Positions 1 to 5,607 of a DNA stretch of 7,409 nucleotides are shown here, piece by piece; the first letter of the stretch is position 1; each line of letters opens with the position of its first letter. The position numbers and the translations under genes are program-made. The stretch covers positions 1 to 7,409 of the forward strand of contig JASIGD010000294.1 in the NCBI GenBank assembly GCA_030045295.1, read 5' to 3'. This DNA is from Streptosporangiaceae bacterium. Lineage in GTDB: Bacteria; Actinomycetota; Actinomycetes; Streptosporangiales; Streptosporangiaceae. The notes under the pieces are model-generated. The model saw only the letters and a list, made by a program, of their open reading frames with translations. It did not search any database and had not been told where the DNA came from.

Positions 1-41
1 GGCGCGTACCCGGCGGCGCGTGCCCGGCGGCGCGTGTTCGG
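1..41. repeat. Three tandem copies of a 14-bp GC-rich unit
   Basis: A unit close to CGGCGCGTGCCCGG is repeated head to tail with a 14-bp period: a first copy cut by the window edge (1-13, with A for G in the middle), an intact copy (14-27) and a third with TT replacing CC (28-41). The array probably continues to the left of the window. It ends about 37 bp before the putative promoter of the dehydrogenase pair, so it could be ordinary simple-sequence DNA or part of an upstream regulatory or terminator region. Nothing in it suggests coding. Confidence 0.7.
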
Positions 42-77
42 CGTGCGTTATTGCTCCTGTTGAAGATTTGAAATGCC

Positions 78-83
78 TAGACT
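78..83 (+). promoter_or_regulatory. Putative -10 element of a leaderless promoter
   Basis: TAGACT fits the actinobacterial TANNNT -10 consensus and is followed by exactly 6 nt and then the GTG start at 90. A transcript starting at that G would be leaderless, which agrees with the lack of any Shine-Dalgarno sequence in the A/T-richer stretch 50-89. No good -35 hexamer sits at 17-18 bp: TTGCTC at 51-56 is 21 bp away and TTGAAG at 60-65 only 12 bp away. Confidence 0.45.
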
Positions 84-89
84 TGCCGC

Positions 90-944
90 GTGTCATCTAT
101 TAGCGACCCTGAGGCCCGGGCCTTCGTGCGGCAGAGCACGCAGGACGACAACGCGGCCGCGTCGGCTGGCTGGCCCTCCCCCGGCCTACCCCGCCGCGTG
201 GTGATCACCGCGATTCCCGCCGCCGTGGCCTCGGCGGCGGTGATCGGGTCCAGTGGCTGCACGTCACCGGCTGCTGGCCCGTCCAACGTCCCCACGCGGC
301 GGTTCTTCAGCAGCCACCAGGCCGCGGTCATCGAGGACGCGACGGCGCGGATCGCTCCCGGCCCGGGCGACGACCCGGCCGAGGCGGGCCATCCGGGCGC
401 CCGCGAGGCCGGCGTGACGGCCTACATCGACGCGATGCTCGGCTCGCTCGGTGTACTCGACGCGAGCTCAGCAGGCGAGATCCCGCCTCCGATGATCTTC
501 GCGGGCGGGCCGTGGAGCAACCGTCACACGTCCGGCCCCGATCTGATGGCGACCTTCAGCACGCTCGACCCGGTCACCCGCATCGCCTGGCGCAAGCGCC
601 TGGCTGGCTGGCAGCAGCAGTACACCGCCGGCATCGCGACGCTGGACAAGCTCGCGGGCGGGGACTTTACCAAAGCCACCCCCGCGGAGCAGGACAAGAT
701 CCTGGCCGGGCCGGAGGCCGGCACGTTCCGGCCGCTGCTGTTCGAGCACACCATCGAGGGCATGTACGCGGTCCCCGAGTACGGCGGCAACCGCGGCCTG
801 GTCGGCTGGAAGGACATCAGCTACCCCGGCGATAGCCAGCCCCGGGGCTACACCAGCGACGAGGTCGAGAACTCTGACGGCCGCGATCCGGTCGACGACA
901 CCGCCGTCGTGGCTGACGTGCTGAAGCTCCTCAGCGGGCTGTGA
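90..944 (+). CDS. Gluconate 2-dehydrogenase subunit 3 family protein (Tat-exported small subunit)
   Basis: This 284-aa protein is a small subunit of a membrane-bound FAD sugar/polyol dehydrogenase; in this family it helps fold and export the catalytic subunit. The N-terminus has a twin-arginine signal, P-R-R-V-V-I-T at residues 34-40, then a hydrophobic Ala/Val-rich segment ending at Cys57 (S-S-G-C), a weak lipobox that may make it a Tat lipoprotein. The mature part begins with the family's F-F-S-S-H-Q-A-A-V-I-E-D region (72-83), followed by A-R-E-A-G-V-T-A-Y-I-D (104-114). Near the C-terminus is the signature H-T-I-E-G-M-Y (220-226) plus Y-G-G-N-R-G-L-V-G-W (231-240), which is very characteristic. 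The GTG start was chosen for the leaderless -10 spacing; the 34 residues before the RR pair are long, so a later GTG (126) is possible. It is followed after 7 nt by the GMC subunit gene, almost certainly in one operon. Confidence 0.87.
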   Translation: MSSISDPEARAFVRQSTQDDNAAASAGWPSPGLPRRVVITAIPAAVASAAVIGSSGCTSPAAGPSNVPTRRFFSSHQAAVIEDATARIAPGPGDDPAEAGHPGAREAGVTAYIDAMLGSLGVLDASSAGEIPPPMIFAGGPWSNRHTSGPDLMATFSTLDPVTRIAWRKRLAGWQQQYTAGIATLDKLAGGDFTKATPAEQDKILAGPEAGTFRPLLFEHTIEGMYAVPEYGGNRGLVGWKDISYPGDSQPRGYTSDEVENSDGRDPVDDTAVVADVLKLLSGL

Positions 945-951
945 GGGCGCG

Positions 952-2661
952 GTGACACGCAAGGCCGTCGTGATCGGCAGCGGCGCCGGCGGGTCGTTCG
1001 CCGCGATGGAGCTCGCGCAGGCCGGGTGGCAGGTCGTCGTCTTCGAGAAAGGTCCGAACCACTTCTCCAACCTCGGCGGCGAGGGGCCGATCGGCACGGT
1101 GTTCTCCAACGACGACCTCAAGATGAACGTGCGCTACTTCGCCGGGCCCGACCCGGAGGTGTTCCCGCGCACCTGGCGGCCGGTGGGAGCGTCGGCGGTC
1201 CAGTACACGGGCAGCGTCGATGACCTGCCGCAGCTCGTCGGCGGCGGAACGGTGCACTGGGACGCGAAAGTGCCCAGGTTCTGGGACATCGACTTCCAGC
1301 AGCTCGCGGCCCTCGGGCCGGTGCCAGGCGCTGACCTGGCCGACTGGCCGTTCAGCTACTCCGACATCGCGCCCTACTACGACGAGGTGGAACAGCTGAT
1401 CGGGGTGCAAGGCGACGTGACGGCGATGCCGAGCGCGGTGCTCAAGCACGCGCCGCGCGGCGCGTACCCGATGCCGCCGGGCCCGCAGCAGCGTTCCTCG
1501 ATGGTGGTGGCCGCCGGAGCGACCGCGATCGGCATGCACCCGTTCGCGTACCCGATGGCGATCAACTCGGTGCCGTACAACGACCAGCACGTGTGCAACG
1601 ACTGCGGGTTCTGCTCGGGCTACGGGTGCCCGGTGGTGGCCAGGCCGGCCGCGCTGATGCCGCTGCGGGCCGCGCTGCGCACCGGGCGGGTGAGCCTGGT
1701 GCCGGAGACGATGGTCACGTCGGTGCGGCTGGCCGGTTCCGGCGCGGCGGCCCGGGCGACCGGGGTGCGCTGGGTGCGGATGACGCCGGGCGGGCCGGTG
1801 ACCGGCGGGGAGAGCGCCGACGTGGTCGTGATGGCGGCCTCGGCGATCGAGACCGTGCGGCTGGCGCTGCTGTCGGGGTTCCCCGATGCGAGCGGCAAGC
1901 TGGGGCGGCGGCTGATGCTGCACTCGTTCCTCGACGGCACCGCGATCTTCACCGACGAGCGGATGCACGCCTACCGGGGACGATCGGTCACGCAGTGCGC
2001 ACAGGACACGTGCGACCCGGACTTTCCCGGGGCGCGTGCGTTCGCGAAGGCCAACGGGCTGCCGTACATCCGGGGCGGCAACATGGAGCTCGGCGGCAGC
2101 CAGGACCCGATCGCGGAGGCGCAGTCGTACCAGACGCTGCTCGGCTTCGTCCGGTCGTCAAGGCCGTTCGGGACCGAGTTCAAGCAGCTCATGCGTTCGT
2201 CGATTCTGCGGGACCGGCTGGCAGGCTGCCAGCTGATCGGGAACGACCTGCCGTACCTGGACCACACGGTGACGCTCGACCCGACGGTAAAGGACCTGTT
2301 CGGGCTGCCGGTGGCGCAGATCACCTGGAGCACCGGGAAGTCCGAGCAGGTGGCCCAGCAGTTCTACGTCCCGGTGATGAAGAAGATGATGGCCGCGGCC
2401 GGGGCCACGGTGACGCTCGCGGTGCCGGCCACGACCGACAGCGGGGGGCTGCCCACCGGTTTCCACGTCATGGGCGGCATGATGATGGGCGCCGACCCGG
2501 CCACGAGCGTGACCGACACCTACGGCCGGGTGCACGGGCTGGACAACGTCTACGCGGCCGACGGGTCGGTGTTCGTCACCTCGGGCGCGCAGAACCCGAC
2601 GATCACCATCATGGCGGTGGCCCTGCGCAACATGCGCCACCTGGCCGGAACGCCGGGCTAG
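952..2661 (+). CDS. GMC-family FAD-dependent oxidoreductase, gluconate/sugar dehydrogenase catalytic subunit
   Basis: At 569 aa this is full length for the catalytic subunit of gluconate 2-dehydrogenase, FAD-glucose dehydrogenase or fructose/sorbitol dehydrogenase type enzymes. The Rossmann FAD motif is G-S-G-A-G-G at residues 9-14, followed by the ribose-binding F-E-K-G strand end near 31-34. Four cysteines, C215, C218, C221 and C226, lie where related enzymes bind a [3Fe-4S] cluster that passes electrons to a cytochrome subunit. The GMC C-terminal domain holds the expected catalytic pair, H505 (in F-H-V-M-G-G) and N548 (in Q-N-P-T), and the FAD-contacting A-A-D-G-S-V stretch. The protein has no signal peptide; it probably leaves the cell folded, carried by the Tat signal of the preceding subunit. 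A weak RBS-like GAGGG overlaps the upstream stop codon, suggesting translational coupling. No cytochrome gene follows, so the electron acceptor is unknown. Substrate cannot be read from the sequence: gluconate, glucose, fructose or another polyol are all possible. Confidence 0.88.
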   Translation: MTRKAVVIGSGAGGSFAAMELAQAGWQVVVFEKGPNHFSNLGGEGPIGTVFSNDDLKMNVRYFAGPDPEVFPRTWRPVGASAVQYTGSVDDLPQLVGGGTVHWDAKVPRFWDIDFQQLAALGPVPGADLADWPFSYSDIAPYYDEVEQLIGVQGDVTAMPSAVLKHAPRGAYPMPPGPQQRSSMVVAAGATAIGMHPFAYPMAINSVPYNDQHVCNDCGFCSGYGCPVVARPAALMPLRAALRTGRVSLVPETMVTSVRLAGSGAAARATGVRWVRMTPGGPVTGGESADVVVMAASAIETVRLALLSGFPDASGKLGRRLMLHSFLDGTAIFTDERMHAYRGRSVTQCAQDTCDPDFPGARAFAKANGLPYIRGGNMELGGSQDPIAEAQSYQTLLGFVRSSRPFGTEFKQLMRSSILRDRLAGCQLIGNDLPYLDHTVTLDPTVKDLFGLPVAQITWSTGKSEQVAQQFYVPVMKKMMAAAGATVTLAVPATTDSGGLPTGFHVMGGMMMGADPATSVTDTYGRVHGLDNVYAADGSVFVTSGAQNPTITIMAVALRNMRHLAGTPG

Positions 2662-2672
2662 CCGGGACGGTT

Positions 2673-2710
2673 GCTGCCCTTCCGGGCGGCGGCCGGTTCT
2701 GGCGGCCGGC
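2673..2710. terminator. Candidate bidirectional hairpin terminator between convergent genes
   Basis: Only 49 bp separate the stop codons of the GMC gene (plus) and the SMP-30 gene (minus). A 7-bp stem, GCTGCCC/GGGCGGC with loop TTCC (2673-2690, one G-T pair), is followed by a second weaker stem, GCCGG/CCGGC (2692-2696 with 2706-2710). Neither is followed by a T-run, as is usual in high-GC actinobacteria. The call rests on position and pairing only. Confidence 0.4.
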
Positions 2711-3568
2711 TCATGGCCAGCCGGCGCCCGCGGCCGGCGCCTGGGCGGTCAGCAGCTGGCCGGTTCGTGACCCGCCCGTTAGGTGCCCGGTGCCGTGCCA
2801 CTGGGTGGCCACCATGAACAGGGTCATCCTGCTCGTGCCGCCCAGTGCGCACGAGAAGCAGCCGCGGTCCAGCTGGATCGTCTGCACTACGCCGCCCCCC
2901 TCGCGGACCCTTACGCACTGCCGGTTGGGAACGTCGGCGTACCAGATGGCTCCTTCGGCGTCGAGGCAGATGCCGTCGGGCACGCCGTCGCCGAGGTCGG
3001 CCCACACCCGCGGCTGCGACAGGCTGCCATCGGCCGCGATCTGGAACGCCGTCAGCTTCTGGCCGTAGGACTCCGCGATGATCAACGTCGAGTTGTCGGG
3101 CGTTACGGCCATGCCGTTAGGGAAAGCGATCCCGTCGGCCACCACCTGCGCCGACCCGTCCGGTTTGACCAGGGCAATCGTTCCGGGCGCGAACTCGCCG
3201 CCGGGGAAGTCGAAGCCCTGGTTGTTCAGGTAGGCATTCCCCCGCCCGTCCACCACGATCTCGTTCCAGGGATGGCCCTCCTCGGCTAGGCCGCTCAGGT
3301 CCGCGTGGGTCACCAGCGACCCGTCGGGCTCCCGGCGTAGCAGCCGACCGTCGCGCGCCGCGACGACCAGCAGCCGACCGTCGGGCAGCCAGTCGATGGA
3401 CATCGGGAAGGCCGGGAAATCAACCTCGGCGACCACCTCCGGCCGGCCCTCGCGATCGACGGCCACGATCTCCTGCGCGCCCCAGTCGGCCAGCCAGAGA
3501 CGGTCCTGATGCCAGCGCAGCGACTCGCCAAAGGACAAGCCGTCAAGTAGACGCTGGACCATAGCCAC
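2711..3568 (-). CDS. SMP-30/gluconolactonase/LRE-like family protein
   Basis: This is a six-bladed beta-propeller lactonase of 285 aa, close to the family norm of about 300. With human SMP-30 as template (metal ligands E18, N103, N154, D204), the equivalents here are E15 (F-G-E-S), N102 (H-P-W-N-E), N151 (F-P-N-G-M) and D198 (V-P-D-G-I), all present with similar spacing, so the metal site looks intact. Blade-repeat features such as L-P-D-G-R-L-L-V-V and D-A-E-G-A-I-W-Y-A-D recur. It probably hydrolyses a sugar lactone to the acid; the exact substrate is not deducible. No signal peptide is visible, so it should be cytoplasmic. The GTG at 3566-3568 was chosen because AAGGAG lies 6 nt upstream; the ATG two codons later is the alternative, and the longest frame (to 3622) lacks an RBS. 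It converges on the dehydrogenase pair and diverges from the MocR gene, which may regulate it. Confidence 0.85.
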   Translation of the reverse strand: MAMVQRLLDGLSFGESLRWHQDRLWLADWGAQEIVAVDREGRPEVVAEVDFPAFPMSIDWLPDGRLLVVAARDGRLLRREPDGSLVTHADLSGLAEEGHPWNEIVVDGRGNAYLNNQGFDFPGGEFAPGTIALVKPDGSAQVVADGIAFPNGMAVTPDNSTLIIAESYGQKLTAFQIAADGSLSQPRVWADLGDGVPDGICLDAEGAIWYADVPNRQCVRVREGGGVVQTIQLDRGCFSCALGGTSRMTLFMVATQWHGTGHLTGGSRTGQLLTAQAPAAGAGWP

Positions 3569-3574
3569 GACATG

Positions 3575-3580
3575 CTCCTT
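3575..3580 (-). promoter_or_regulatory. Ribosome binding site of the SMP-30 gene
   Basis: AAGGAG on the minus strand, 6 nt before GTG (3568) and 12 nt before the in-frame ATG (3562), favours the GTG start. An out-of-frame ATG lies at 3571-3573 between RBS and start, opening a different frame that has no recognisable product. Confidence 0.65.
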
Positions 3581-3638
3581 CCTCGCCTTACGGGTCCCCC
3601 GGGCCGCAGCGCTAGCGAGCATGCGCGAGGCCGAGCGC

Positions 3639-3682
3639 TGCCCCGCCCGGGCGTCCGGGCTGGCAACCGCCCGGGCGGGGCA
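3639..3682. repeat. Perfect 15-bp inverted repeat forming a very stable hairpin
   Basis: The arms 3639-3653 and 3668-3682 are exact reverse complements (TGCCCCGCCCGGGCG and its complement), nearly all G-C pairs, with a 14-nt loop at 3654-3667. No T-run follows on either strand. It lies about 70 bp upstream of the SMP-30 start codon and does not follow the end of any recognisable gene. It could be a rho-independent-like terminator insulating SMP-30 from upstream transcription, a leader structure of SMP-30, or a remnant terminator. The structure is certain; its role is inferred. Confidence 0.85.
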
Positions 3683-3746
3683 TCATGGCCCCCATCCACT
3701 GGATGTTTCCCCAAGTGACTTGTCATCCTGGGAGCGGATTGCGCCA

Positions 3747-3800
3747 GTTCACCGGCGCCCCCGTTGTTTCACCTCCTGGTGGAAACTACGGCCGGTGAAC
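3747..3800. repeat. 54-nt imperfect palindrome (long stem-loop)
   Basis: Outer arms GTTCACCGGC (3747-3756) and GCCGGTGAAC (3791-3800) pair perfectly over 10 bp. After an unpaired GCCCC-type bulge on the left, CGT pairs with ACG, a T-T mismatch follows, GTTTC pairs with GAAAC, and ACC pairs with GGT (one bulged G) around a TCCT loop. Such a layered symmetrical structure could be a terminator, an RNA element or the remains of a small palindromic repeat element. No flanking target duplication is visible. Confidence 0.75.
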
Positions 3801-3961
3801 CGCGTGTAAATCAGCTGTATGCCGGTGGGCGGACAGGCGGGAACGGCCTGGCCGCGGGTGTCATCATCCCGCTGCAGGAGACCATCTCGCCGGATCCGCA
3901 TACCAGCACCGTACGAAGCGGATGGCTTGCTGTCGAGATCCAAGACGGCACTGTTTAGCCA

Positions 3962-3977
3962 TACCAAACCGGTGGTA
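3962..3977. promoter_or_regulatory. Candidate operator: inverted repeat before the MocR gene
   Basis: TACCAAACCGGTGGTA has symmetric outer TACCA/TGGTA half-sites. It ends 10 bp before the MocR start codon and overlaps the putative -10 element. Position suggests an autoregulatory site for the GntR-type DNA-binding domain of the adjacent gene. MocR regulators often bind spaced direct or inverted repeats, but I cannot match this sequence to a known motif. Confidence 0.35.
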
Positions 3978-3981
3978 GACA
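3976..3981 (+). promoter_or_regulatory. Putative -10 element for leaderless MocR transcription
   Basis: TAGACA lies exactly 6 nt before the GTG at 3988, the same geometry as TAGACT before the gene at 90. No Shine-Dalgarno sequence is present at normal distance. The last base departs from TANNNT and no clear -35 exists, so this is tentative. Confidence 0.35.
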
Positions 3982-3987
3982 CGCTAG

Positions 3988-5505
3988 GTGGATTTGTTCC
4001 TTGACCCCGAAGCCAACAAGCCGCTAGCCGGGCAGCTGTACGAGCAACTACGCCGCGCCATCACCGAGGGTCGCCTGCTACCCGGAGACCAGCTCGTTCC
4101 CAGCCGTCAGCTGGCGGCCGAGCTGAGCGTGTCCAGGCACACGGTGACCACCGCGTACGGCCGCCTGGTGGCCGAGGGCTACGCGGAAGGACGCGCCGGC
4201 GGCGGAAGCGTGGTGGCCTCCGCGTCCCCGGCGCCAGCCAGGGGCACGGCGAGCCCGGCGGCCGGCCTGCGCCCTAACCGCCGGTTCGCGGGCTGGTCTC
4301 CGTACTTCCGGCCTCCCCCGTACGGCTGCCGGTTCGATCTGCGGCCGGGCCACCCAGATCCCTCGCTGTTCCCGGCTGACCTGTGGCGCCGCCGGGTCGC
4401 TGCCGGTGTCGCCACCGAACACCGGGAGTACGGCGACCCGGCCGGGAGGATCAGGCTGCGGCGGGCCATCGCCGGCTGGGTGGGCCGGTCGCGATCGGTG
4501 TCGGCCGACGAAGACACCGTGGTAATCACCTGCGGGGCCCAGCACGGCATCGACCTGGTCGCCCGGGTCCTGCTCGAACCCGGCGACTGCGTCGCGGTCG
4601 AGGATCCCGGGTACGTGCCGATCGCACGCCTATTCGACGCCCTCGGCGCGAAGGTGGTCGGCGTCCCCGTCGATGACCAGGGCCTGGTCGTGGACCTGCT
4701 GCCGCCGTCGGCGCGCATCGTCTACGTCACGCCCTCGCACCAGTATCCCCTCGGCCTGACGATGTCGATGCCACGCCGCCGGGCCCTACTGCGCTGGGCG
4801 GAGCAGCACGACGCGGCGATCATCGAAGATGACTACGACACCGAATTCCGCTACGTCGACCGGCCGCTAGAGTCGCTCCAGTCCCTCGATGCGAACGGCC
4901 GGGTCGTGTACGTCGGCTCATTCTCCAAGACGTTCTCGCCGTCGGTGCGCCTCGGATTCGTCGTGGTGCCCAGGCCGCTGACCGAACCGGTCACCGCGCT
5001 GAGGCAGCTCATCGACTGGCATCCGCCCATCGCTATACAGACCGCCATGGCCAGCTTCATCAGCGATGGCCTGTTCGACAAGCACATCCGGCGGGCTAGG
5101 CGGGTCTACGCCGAACGCCATCGCCTCCTCACCGACGCGCTCTCCGGTCCGCTGTCCGATCACCTCACGGTGCGCACCGCTAACGCTGGACTTCACGTCG
5201 CCGCCGTGCTGCGGGAAGGTCTCCGCGAGCATGAGGTGCTGCACGCCGCGGCGAGAAACGGCATCGTCACATCCGGCCTGCGTGACTGCTTCCGCACAGG
5301 CCCGGCGCAATCGGGCCTGCTGATCGGATTCGGCGCCGTCAGCCCCACCGGCCTGTCGACCGCACTGCGTACGCTGGGCCGCATTCTCGACGCCGAAGCC
5401 GCCAACCGGGCCGAGACCGCCGACCGGGCCGAGACCGGCCGGGCCGGGACCGCCAACGGGGCCGGGGCCGTTGACCGGGCCGAGACCCCCGACCGGGCCG
5501 GGTAA
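3988..5505 (+). CDS. MocR-family transcriptional regulator (GntR wHTH plus class I aminotransferase-like domain)
   Basis: A 505-aa regulator with the two-domain MocR/GabR/PdxR layout. Residues about 10-77 form a GntR-type winged helix (G-Q-L-Y-E-Q-L-R-R-A-I, then V-P-S-R-Q-L-A-A-E-L and S-R-H-T-V-T-T-A-Y). A Pro/Ala-rich linker follows (about 78-105). From about 115 to 465 lies a fold-type I PLP domain: the R-E-Y-G-D-P-A-G-R turn (146-154), the MocR signature Y-V-T-P-S-H-Q-Y-P-L-G (246-256), I-E-D-D-Y-D (279-284) near the cofactor, and S-F-S-K with the Schiff-base lysine K314. PLP binding therefore looks intact. Such proteins sense an amino acid or vitamer through PLP and often control a divergent gene, here the SMP-30 gene 420 bp away, plus themselves; that target is inferred. 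The tail 472-505 is a repeat-encoded A-(N/D)-R-A-E-T extension beyond the usual end. The ligand cannot be deduced. Confidence 0.9.
   Translation: MDLFLDPEANKPLAGQLYEQLRRAITEGRLLPGDQLVPSRQLAAELSVSRHTVTTAYGRLVAEGYAEGRAGGGSVVASASPAPARGTASPAAGLRPNRRFAGWSPYFRPPPYGCRFDLRPGHPDPSLFPADLWRRRVAAGVATEHREYGDPAGRIRLRRAIAGWVGRSRSVSADEDTVVITCGAQHGIDLVARVLLEPGDCVAVEDPGYVPIARLFDALGAKVVGVPVDDQGLVVDLLPPSARIVYVTPSHQYPLGLTMSMPRRRALLRWAEQHDAAIIEDDYDTEFRYVDRPLESLQSLDANGRVVYVGSFSKTFSPSVRLGFVVVPRPLTEPVTALRQLIDWHPPIAIQTAMASFISDGLFDKHIRRARRVYAERHRLLTDALSGPLSDHLTVRTANAGLHVAAVLREGLREHEVLHAAARNGIVTSGLRDCFRTGPAQSGLLIGFGAVSPTGLSTALRTLGRILDAEAANRAETADRAETGRAGTANGAGAVDRAETPDRAG
5401..5505 (+). repeat. 18-bp tandem repeat encoding the C-terminal tail of the MocR protein
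   Basis: About six units of an 18-bp sequence like GCCGACCGGGCCGAGACC run in frame to the stop codon: 5401, 5419, 5437 (shortened to 15 bp), 5452, 5470 and 5488 (cut by the stop). They encode A-N-R-A-E-T, A-D-R-A-E-T, G-R-A-G-T, A-N-G-A-G-A, V-D-R-A-E-T and P-D-R-A-G. Because units are multiples of three, copy number can vary without breaking the frame. The tail looks disordered and probably lies outside the folded domain. Confidence 0.85.
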
Positions 5506-5545
5506 AGCGCGGGCGCCCGGTCGGACAGTGCCACGCGGGGGGGCA

Positions 5546-5569
5546 CGGCGGCAGGATGCCGGGCCGCCG
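5546..5569. terminator. Candidate bidirectional terminator hairpin
   Basis: CGGCGGC (5546-5552) pairs perfectly with GCCGCCG (5563-5569) around a 10-nt loop, in the 102-bp gap between the converging MocR and glycosylase genes. A weaker GTGCC/GGCAC stem (5528-5532 with 5542-5546) lies just before it. No T-run follows. The position between two 3' ends supports a terminator. Confidence 0.45.
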
Positions 5570-5607
5570 GGAAACGTCCGCATTGGACCCGCGTGCGATG
5601 CTGACCG

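Larger units (their letters stand above)
3569..3987. other. 419-bp gap without a convincing gene between divergent SMP-30 and MocR genes
   Basis: This stretch holds the SMP-30 RBS, two strong hairpins (3639-3682 and 3747-3800), and an inverted repeat just before the MocR start, each listed separately. Its right half is visibly less G+C rich than the flanking genes. Short frames are open on both strands, notably plus 3719-3958 and minus 3749-3982, but neither has an RBS, a family I recognise or the strong G/C third-position bias of the neighbours. It is most likely a regulatory region, perhaps with the remains of a lost gene. Confidence 0.6.

Noticed and set aside
931..1968. Long minus-strand open frame (345 codons) opposite the GMC gene
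   Set aside because: Its product is Arg/His/Pro/Gly-rich without any motif, typical of an antisense frame in high-GC DNA; the plus-strand frame has clear FAD and GMC motifs.
1593..3068. Plus-strand open frame of 491 codons running across the GMC gene into the SMP-30 region
   Set aside because: It is a frame-shifted shadow of the GMC gene, with Arg/Gly/Ala-rich low-complexity translation and crossing two real genes.
2783..3289. Plus-strand frame opposite the SMP-30 gene
   Set aside because: No motif and no RBS; the minus strand has an RBS and all four metal ligands.
3749..3982. 77-codon minus-strand frame diverging from the MocR start
   Set aside because: No RBS, low third-position G/C, no recognisable family, and it runs through the long hairpin.
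4918..5583. Minus-strand frame with Gly-Pro-rich repeats opposite the MocR gene end
   Set aside because: The repeats are only the antisense reading of the 18-bp tandem repeat of the MocR tail.
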